64,000 nt of DNA from Shewanella sp. 10N.286.48.A6 (GTDB lineage: Bacteria; Pseudomonadota; Gammaproteobacteria; Enterobacterales; Shewanellaceae). Where the stretch lies: positions 1 to 64,000 of the forward strand of contig NZ_MCVI01000002.1 of assembly GCF_002873135.1 (NCBI RefSeq), written 5' to 3'. The position numbers and the translations under genes were made by a program. This document shows, piece after piece, positions 58,483-64,000 of this stretch; position 1 is the first letter of the stretch, and each line of letters opens with the position of its first letter. A model generated the notes under the pieces. It was not told where the DNA came from. It made no database searches and worked only from the letters and a program-made list of their open reading frames with translations.

Positions 58483-58518
58483 AAGCGCTACAATCTATGA
58501 AGATCGTAGCGCTTTTCT
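58483..58518 (+). terminator. aldo/keto reductase terminator
   Basis: AAGCGCTAC ... GTAGCGCTT perfect 9-bp arms extended by ATCT/AGAT, followed by TTTTC. Confidence 0.7.
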
Positions 58519-58569
58519 TATGCTGAAGCGATAACTTCAGCGATTCATCATTAACTTAACGAGCTTTCA

Positions 58570-59820
58570 ATGACAGTGCCTGTGGATACCGTTTTAATTA
58601 ATAATGCCTTTGATCACCAAGCTATTCGATCTCAGTTTCCAATATTGGATCAACAGCTAGATGATAATCCATTGTGTTATTTAGATACGGCAGCCACCAG
58701 CCAAAAGCCTGTTAGTGTCATTGAGGCAATGACTCAGTATTATCAGCATGATAACGCTAATGTGCATCGCGCCGCCCATCAGTTATCAGCCAGAGCCACA
58801 GCCAACTATGAACACGTTCGTCATCAAGTTAAGCAATTTATTAATGCTAGCCAAACTGAAGAAGTTATTTTCACTCACGGCACCACTGAATCGATCAACA
58901 TGGTCGCTGCAGGCTTAAGCAAACAGCTTAAAGCTAATGATATTATTTTAGTTGATAGCGCCGCCCATCACGCCAACTTAGTACCATGGCAACAATTGGC
59001 CAAAAATACCGGCGCTGTGGTTAAACCCATTCCACTGAATGAGCATTTATCCATTGATATCAATGCCTATTCAGCACTGCTTAGTTTAAAACCTAAGCTT
59101 GTGGCCATAAGCCATGTGACCAATGCGCTGGGGTCGGTAAATGATGTCAGCCAATTAGTTGAGCTTGCCCAGCAAGTAGGTGCACTCACTCTTGTTGATG
59201 GCGCTCAGGCCATCGCCCATATCGATGTCGATGTACAACAAATTAACTGCGACTTTTATGTGTTTTCAGGCCATAAAATGTATGGCCCCACTGGCGTTGG
59301 GATCTTATACGGCCGTTATGCCGAGCTCGATAAGCTTGAACCGCTGCTAACAGGCGGCGAAATGATAAAGTCGGTGAGTTTTGAAGCTACCACCTTTGGG
59401 GAACTGCCCAATAAATTAGAAGCGGGCACCCCAGCGATTTCAGCGGTTATCGGTTTAGGCGCAGCAATTAGTTTTATCAATGGACTGCCAAAAGCTGAGT
59501 TACTGGCCCATGAGCAAAGCTTACTGAACTATTTGCAAAATGAACTCAGAAACTTAGGCGATATAACCCTTATTGGTGCAACGCCGCATAATATTGGCGT
59601 GGTTGCGTTTAACTTGGCACAAGAGCATCATCAAGATGTTGGGATACTACTTGATCAACAAGGCATAGCCGTTCGTTGTGGCCACCACTGCGCCATGCCA
59701 TTAATGCAGCAGTTAAACATTAAAGGTTGTTGCCGAGCATCCATTGGCCTCTATACTAATAAGCAAGACATTGACCTGTTTATCGCGGCGCTGGGTAATG
59801 TTAAAGATCTACTGTTATAG
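58570..59820 (+). CDS. csdA: cysteine desulfurase CsdA (SufS group)
   Basis: 416-residue PLP enzyme of the class II desulfurase group. It takes sulfur from cysteine as a persulfide and passes it to CsdE for Fe-S or thiolation chemistry. The PLP lysine is in FSGHKMYGPTGVG, the cofactor Asp/His region is LVDGAQAIAHIDVD, and the catalytic Cys lies in VRCGHHCAMPLM. SAHHANLVPWQQL and GTTESINM are group II marks. The next gene encodes the SufE-like partner, which supports CsdA over SufS in a full suf operon. Confidence 0.93.
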   Translation: MTVPVDTVLINNAFDHQAIRSQFPILDQQLDDNPLCYLDTAATSQKPVSVIEAMTQYYQHDNANVHRAAHQLSARATANYEHVRHQVKQFINASQTEEVIFTHGTTESINMVAAGLSKQLKANDIILVDSAAHHANLVPWQQLAKNTGAVVKPIPLNEHLSIDINAYSALLSLKPKLVAISHVTNALGSVNDVSQLVELAQQVGALTLVDGAQAIAHIDVDVQQINCDFYVFSGHKMYGPTGVGILYGRYAELDKLEPLLTGGEMIKSVSFEATTFGELPNKLEAGTPAISAVIGLGAAISFINGLPKAELLAHEQSLLNYLQNELRNLGDITLIGATPHNIGVVAFNLAQEHHQDVGILLDQQGIAVRCGHHCAMPLMQQLNIKGCCRASIGLYTNKQDIDLFIAALGNVKDLLL

Positions 59821-59844
59821 CCTGATGTTTTAGCCAGGCTTTTT
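59819..59844 (+). terminator. weak hairpin between csdA and csdE
   Basis: AGCCTG / CAGGCT with a 10-nt loop, followed by TTTT. It overlaps the csdA stop codon. May only attenuate. Confidence 0.4.
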
Positions 59845-59899
59845 AACCTTAGCTTTATAGCTGCAAATACTCTCCACCACCTGATAGTAAATTGAGAAA

Positions 59900-60346
59900 A
59901 TGACTAACCAATTACCACAACCCCAAGAGCACTGTTTTAAACCGCTAGATAATAAGGTCGCACAAGCCGTCAGCGCGATTGAGTCAGCAAGCAACTGGCA
60001 AGATAAATACCGTCAAATCATGCTGGTTGGTAAAGCCCTACCGACACTTGATGATGCCTTTAAGCTAGAGTCAGCCCAAGTAAAAGGCTGCGAAAGCCAA
60101 GCGTGGCTTTACCATAAAGCGATTGATGGCAAACATTTTTTTTGTGCCGACAGTGATTCACGTATAGTTAAGGGTCTAATTGCTATACTGTTATATGCAA
60201 CTCATACAAAAACCAGTGCCGTCATTAGTGCATTTGACTTAACTGAGTATTTTGAACAATTAGGACTTAGCGGCCAATTAAGCCCCTCTCGTACCAATGG
60301 GCTTACCGCACTCGCCAATGCTATTAAGCAATACGCCGCAAACTAA
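59900..60346 (+). CDS. csdE: SufE-family sulfur acceptor CsdE
   Basis: 148 residues. SufE fold: NWQDKYRQIMLVGKALPTLDDAFK at the start and KVKGCESQAWLYHK-type motif here written VKGCESQAWL, whose Cys accepts persulfide sulfur from CsdA. FEQLGLSGQLSPSRTNGLTALANAIK is the closing family segment. It lies 79 bp after csdA on the same strand. A SufE label is equally possible; pairing with csdA favours CsdE. Confidence 0.9.
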   Translation: MTNQLPQPQEHCFKPLDNKVAQAVSAIESASNWQDKYRQIMLVGKALPTLDDAFKLESAQVKGCESQAWLYHKAIDGKHFFCADSDSRIVKGLIAILLYATHTKTSAVISAFDLTEYFEQLGLSGQLSPSRTNGLTALANAIKQYAAN

Positions 60347-60380
60347 TCAATAATGATTACGAGCGTTAAAAGGAATAACA

Positions 60381-61562
60381 ATGTCTGAAAGCGCTTGTAA
60401 CCAAAACAGAAGAACCCTACTTAAAGGGATCGCTGCAACCAGCTTACTTTGCCCGCTGTATAGCACTTCTGTGTTTGCCGCCTCCAAAAAGCGCCTCTAT
60501 ATTGATGGTTTATCATTTCTGCCCGAAAACCTAGCAGATGTTCGCGAATCAAAACTTGATGCTTACATCTGTGATATCTCCGCTATCGAAACTATTACAC
60601 AGCCCGATGGCACCACCAATTACAAACGCACCTACCAAGCCTGTATTGAAAGTATAAAACAAGCTAAAAAAGTGGTCGATGATAACCCTTCAGTTTTATT
60701 ACAAGGGCTAACAGGCAACGACATTGCCAAAGCCCGAAATGAGCAGCGCACCGCGGTGTACTTTCAAATCCAAGGCGCTGACTGTGTTGAAGCCGATGCC
60801 GATAACGCTAACAGTGGCGATAAGCCTTGGCCACAACTAGACCAATTTCACAAACATGGTTTACGGGTGCTGCAATTAACCCACCACTACGGCAACCGCT
60901 TTGCCGGTGGCGCATTAGACAATGATGGCTTTCAAAGCCTCAATAAGCCACTGACCGCTGATGGTAAGGCATTAATCGCCGAGCTTAATCGTCACAATAT
61001 TCTTATCGATGTCAGTCACTCAAGTCCGCAAACCGCACTGGATACCGCTAAAGTCTCCACTAAACCCATAGTGCAAAGCCATGGCGCTGTGCGCTCCATC
61101 GTCAATAATGCTCGCTGCTCACCCGATGAAGTGATCCGCGCTATTGCCGACACTGGCGGTGTGTTTGGTATTTTCATGATGAGCTTTTGGCTCACCAATA
61201 AGCCTGTGCCGACCATTGATGATTATATTCGCCAACTTGATAGGGTCGCTAGACTGGGCGGCATGGATGCAGTAGCCATTGCCAATGACTTTCCCCTGCG
61301 GGGACAAGAAAACTTACTGGCGTTAAATAACAATAACGCTGAAGGAGTTAAACAATACCTGGGTTGGTGGCAAAGTCTTGCTGATAAAAATGTATTAGGC
61401 TTTGACCATACCCCTGAGCATGTGGTTATCCCAGAACTTAACCATATCGACAGAATGAGTCGCATTGACGATGCACTGGCCAAAGCACGTTATAAGTCGA
61501 GCGATAGAGACCGCTTTTTAGGTGGTAACTGGCAAAGAGTGCTTAAACAAGTGTTGGTTTAA
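60381..61562 (+). CDS. Tat-exported M19 (membrane dipeptidase) homologue with altered metal site
   Basis: 393 residues. The N-terminus has a twin-arginine signal (NRRTLLKGIAATSLL ... VFA). The M19 fold is clear from LQLTHHYGNRFAGGALD (His), LIDVSHSSPQTAL (His), PIVQSHGAVRSIVNNARC, and IADTGGVFGIFMMSFW. Three usual zinc ligands are missing: the DGHxD site reads IDGLSFLP (Leu44 and Phe46 replace His and Asp) and the bridging Glu site reads VYFQIQGAD (Gln). ANDFPL keeps the late Asp. Standard di-zinc dipeptidase chemistry is therefore doubtful; a one-metal or different activity is possible. AAGGAA ribosome site. It follows csdE by 35 bp. Confidence 0.82.
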   Translation: MSESACNQNRRTLLKGIAATSLLCPLYSTSVFAASKKRLYIDGLSFLPENLADVRESKLDAYICDISAIETITQPDGTTNYKRTYQACIESIKQAKKVVDDNPSVLLQGLTGNDIAKARNEQRTAVYFQIQGADCVEADADNANSGDKPWPQLDQFHKHGLRVLQLTHHYGNRFAGGALDNDGFQSLNKPLTADGKALIAELNRHNILIDVSHSSPQTALDTAKVSTKPIVQSHGAVRSIVNNARCSPDEVIRAIADTGGVFGIFMMSFWLTNKPVPTIDDYIRQLDRVARLGGMDAVAIANDFPLRGQENLLALNNNNAEGVKQYLGWWQSLADKNVLGFDHTPEHVVIPELNHIDRMSRIDDALAKARYKSSDRDRFLGGNWQRVLKQVLV

Positions 61563-61600
61563 ATTACATTAGATTTAGATCTCTTGGTTTCACTTTATTT

Positions 61601-62223
61601 CCAAACTCCGTTTGGATTAATATCGCAGGATTCCATCCTGCACCGGCCAAAAGGGTATCAACAGCAATACCCTCTTGGATCACCCCGCAGCCCCCGACGA
61701 AAAATGCTGAAAAACGCATGTTTTCAAGGGGGATTGATCCAGCTTTTAACTTCGTTTTTAATCGGCTTCGGCCATTGTCGAAAAGCCCTAACGCTTCCGA
61801 TAGGCCATCCCTGGCCTAACGAAAGCTAGCTTGGCATCCATGCCAAGCTCACGGCCTTCTCTCGATGACCTCAATTCAAATTGTGCATTATTAGCAGATC
61901 AAAACACCTATACAACTTAAGCTTTCTAGCTCTTTAAGTTGTCACAAATACAGTCACATCGAAGAGATAATAAACCCAGTGTAGATGCGTTCAAGACCGT
62001 CGAAAACATGGACGTTTTCGCAGAGCCCACAGGGATGTGTTCACGGCGTGTCTTGGATGTATCTGCACATAAGCCTGCGGCAGGCAATTGGTTAAACTGA
62101 AGTAATGACCTTATATACCGTAGCCAATAAAACTTTTATTAAAACATTGAATTAAAGCTATAAACTAGATTAAAGTATCACCAATTAAGGACAGAGTTAG
62201 GTAACCTCGAAGCAAACTTCGAG
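61601..62223. repeat. mosaic of consecutive short inverted repeats
   Basis: At least ten compact inverted repeats in about 620 bp without a gene. Clearest: GCAGGAT-TCC-ATCCTGC (61625-61641), AGGGTAT-8 nt-ATACCCT (61652-61673), AAAAC-GCAT-GTTTT (61711-61724) inside GGATCA...TGATCC (61677-61740), a 15-bp stem with two mismatches around TAGGCCA-TCCC-TGGCCTA (61793-61826), AGCTTGGCA-TCCA-TGCCAAGCT (61828-61849), ACAACTTAA-13 nt-TTAAGTTGT (61912-61942), CGAAAAC-6 nt-GTTTTCG (62001-62020), GCCTGC-G-GCAGGC (62073-62085), CTCGAAG-CAAA-CTTCGAG (62206-62223). It looks like an intergenic repeat element. An 81-codon frame at 61584-61829 runs through it and is not a gene. Confidence 0.75.
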
Positions 62224-62320
62224 CACGCCATTTAGGGAAGAAAAAGCCATTCAATAACATGTGCCTAGTATCAACCCTCCTATAAATTTTACTCTGACCC
62301 AACTAATTTCAAGGAATATC

Positions 62321-62605
62321 ATGCAGTATCAATTATCAATCCGGAAAGTCAATGAATCAGACCTTAGTGTAAATCGACCGTTCATGCCTGAAGATGAGGA
62401 TTATGAAATGTACTTATCAGCATTTATTGAAGATGTACAAAAATTAGAGTGTGTTACTGAATTAATAACTAATGGCAATGGCCTTGTAATTGCAATCAAA
62501 AATGAGTCTGACTTTGAGCAATTACATACAGCGGTTAAACACCTATTAAACAATTCGTTTCACGATAAGTTAGTATCTGATTCGGGTTTTAGTAAAGTGG
62601 CATAA
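62321..62605 (+). CDS. small hypothetical protein
   Basis: 94 residues from the ATG at 62321, preceded by AAGGAA; an earlier in-frame start at 62261 falls in the repeat-rich DNA and is less likely. Acidic soluble protein with no recognised domain: RKVNESDLSVNRPFMPEDEDYEMYLSAFIEDVQ, then a short alpha/beta end (GLVIAIKNESDFEQLHTAVKHLL). No membrane segment. It lies between the palindrome mosaic and another orphan small gene. Confidence 0.55.
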   Translation: MQYQLSIRKVNESDLSVNRPFMPEDEDYEMYLSAFIEDVQKLECVTELITNGNGLVIAIKNESDFEQLHTAVKHLLNNSFHDKLVSDSGFSKVA

Positions 62606-62716
62606 GCACACCCAACCAGGAACTTAAACTAAAACAGTGATTTATACTATATTCGTGTAAATTTCAACTCACTATTTTAGTCCGCGTAGTGCGGCATTAA
62701 GTGCTAGGAGGTAAAT

Positions 62717-62962
62717 TTGAATATCGAACAAGTTAAACAAAGAATCGATTTACTGGAGCACTTTGATTATTCACTAGCTTTATTTGAGTCAAACTACAAA
62801 GAATTAATGTCAGTCATTAATTTCATGTGTGATGAAAAGGTTGGTCTAGAGTTGTTTGCAATAGTGAACAATTATAAATCAAGCCAGCCATTATTAATCA
62901 ATAACATAACGCTACAACCACCCGTTTTCAATTCATTGACAGTAGTATTCGCCGACAATTAA
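62717..62962 (+). CDS. small hypothetical protein, TTG start
   Basis: 81 residues. The start is a TTG at 62717, supported by a near-perfect Shine-Dalgarno AGGAGGT ending 5 nt before it; no better ATG is near. Helical N-terminus (IEQVKQRIDLLEHFDYSLALFESNYKELM), no recognised family, no signal peptide. It is 112 bp after the other orphan gene on the same strand. Confidence 0.5.
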   Translation: MNIEQVKQRIDLLEHFDYSLALFESNYKELMSVINFMCDEKVGLELFAIVNNYKSSQPLLINNITLQPPVFNSLTVVFADN

Positions 62963-63095
62963 CGGCTAAGTTATCTGATGCCTGTAATAAAGTGGTTTTA
63001 CTGACATGTTATGTGAAAAACACGATTTTTAGGCAAGACTTGTTCTCTATTTGAAAAACAGAAAATGAGGTCATTAAAGCGGGTGAAACCAGTGT

Positions 63096-64000
63096 TCAGC
63101 TAGGTTCTAGGTATTGACAACTTTGCGAAAAGTGCCGTCGATGCTTATCTAAATGCGCACAGTCGAGCGTGAGCTCTTGCAGGGTGCCAACTGGGCCATG
63201 AAATAGCTTACCAAACTCGTCGGTGAGCTTAATCCAATTATCGACTGGAATATTTAATCGGGTTAATATCTTAGCTGAATTTGATGAGATACTTCCCCGC
63301 TTGCCATCACGAATTATTCGACCCGTTTCATCAACAAGTGCTAAGTAGCCTTTGAGGGAGAAATGTATGCCCTTAGGTTGATTTAGGCTCTCATCGCCGA
63401 TAAATGGCAGTAGCTCTGTAAGTTGCTCACTTTACATGCGGCTTTGACTCTCAGCTGCAAGCTGGTGTAGTCAGACGTTTCTGGCGTGGTCGCCATCTTT
63501 GCGCGAATGGGGTTAAGCTCTACGTAAGCCATGCAGGTTAATACTGCTGCTTCGCCTAGTAAGGCTTGTGACTTGAACCGCCCCTCCCCAAAATGCCCTG
63601 TACATTTATCTTCTTGGTTGGCCTTTCTTGCAATGGGTTCATTTAAGCACCTCATAAACCAACTAATATCACAAAGTCTACTGCGGTATTCGGCGATGGA
63701 GTGTTTAAGCTGGGGCAGCTGTCGCGCCTCGACTAACTCATCTCTAGCAAAACGCTGTGTAAATTCTGTACCTTTAAATAGCTGATGCCACTGCTCAACA
63801 ACCTCTCTGTCACTCCAGTTGTTGGCTAAATCGATATCTATTCGCAGCACCAGATGTAAATGATTACTCATCACGGCATAGGCTGCCACATCGATAGCGA
63901 AAATATCAGCAAGACTCAATATCTGAGTTTCTATCCATTCACGCCTATGTTCGTAAGATTTTCCTGTGTAATCATCAACTCCCGTTAAGAAGGCACGCCT
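63096..64000 (-). pseudogene. Y1/REP-associated-type transposase, frameshifted and partial
   Basis: The upstream part runs in from the right edge (RRAFLTGVDDYTGKSYEHRREWIETQ..., with AYAVMSNHLHLVLR carrying the HUH His pair and CMAYVELNPIRAKMA the likely Tyr). That frame stops at 63383. From about 63428 downwards the next frame continues without a stop to 63096 and gives the family's C-terminal part (LTELLPFIGDESLNQPKG ... GKRGSISSNSAKILTRL ... CQYLEPS). Adding one base in the A run at 63431-63433 (minus strand) would join ACK to SEQLTELLP. The gene is therefore broken by a one-base shift unless the sequence has an error. Confidence 0.8.

Noticed and set aside
61584..61829. Plus-strand 81-codon frame after the M19 gene
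   Set aside because: It runs through the inverted-repeat mosaic, has no ribosome site, and low-complexity composition.
62640..62720. Possible integron attC-like spacing around small orphan genes
   Set aside because: The short gene spacing recalls cassette arrays, but no core GTTRRRY / RYYYAAC pair with attC-like folding could be found.
1..64000. CRISPR arrays, rRNA genes, prophage modules
   Set aside because: I looked for regularly spaced direct repeats, rRNA signatures and phage structural genes and found none.

Overview
The window looks like chromosomal DNA of a marine gammaproteobacterium of the Shewanella/Alteromonadales type. This is inferred from base composition (moderately AT-rich), from protein resemblance, and from gene-order blocks shared with enterics: bamD / rluD-pgeF-clpB, xerD-dsbC-recJ, trmN6 (yfiC)-srmB, tkt / epd-pgk-fba, metK, and csdA-csdE. 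No database search was possible. Most of the window is core metabolism and housekeeping. The accessory-looking parts are 20.4-26.8 kb, 34.6-44.4 kb, 46.4-52.4 kb and everything after 61.5 kb.

Layout. 0-15 kb: a DUF4124 protein, a small lipoprotein, clpB behind a clear sigma-32-type promoter, pgeF, rluD, divergent bamD, tRNA-Phe(GAA), recJ, dsbC, xerD, brnQ, trmN6 and srmB. 15-20 kb: an RND efflux adaptor and pump in one transcript, then a small radical-SAM protein. 20.4-26.8 kb: a membrane sensor with a degenerate GGDEF domain whose start codon lies inside a perfect 13-bp hairpin, an unknown membrane protein, and a two-gene cassette that looks like a ToxR/ToxS, VtrA/VtrC or GrvA/FidL-type co-component system next to a DUF481 outer-membrane protein gene. 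26.9-34.4 kb: a MATE exporter and the central carbon block tkt, epd, pgk, fba, with strong inverted repeats at both the epd-pgk and pgk-fba junctions.

34.6-44.4 kb: a three-gene set on the minus strand. A CadC-like winged-helix transmembrane protein with a beta-propeller-like output half is followed by two very large secreted subtilases, both ending in a GlyGly-CTERM-type tail. The downstream protease has an intact catalytic triad. The upstream one has lost Asp, His and the oxyanion Asn and is therefore a predicted pseudoprotease. 45-61.5 kb: metK behind tandem MetJ boxes, a flavin reductase-like protein, several GNAT acetyltransferases and small membrane proteins, a dicarboxylate/amino-acid symporter, serine catabolism (sdaC, sdaA), RNase HI with a viroplasmin domain, yjjX, an aldo/keto reductase, csdA-csdE, and a Tat-exported M19 dipeptidase homologue that lacks three of the usual zinc ligands.

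61.5-64 kb: a gene-poor stretch made of about ten consecutive compact perfect inverted repeats, two small orphan genes, and a Y1/REP-associated-type transposase. The transposase is broken by a frameshift near 63430 and runs off the right edge.

Strongest leads for new biology: (1) the ToxR/FidL-like cassette at 24.3-25.6 kb; (2) the pseudoprotease/protease pair with its own membrane regulator; (3) the start-codon hairpin at 20454-20497; (4) the palindrome mosaic at 61.6-62.2 kb beside a transposase relic; (5) the M19 homologue with a stripped metal site.
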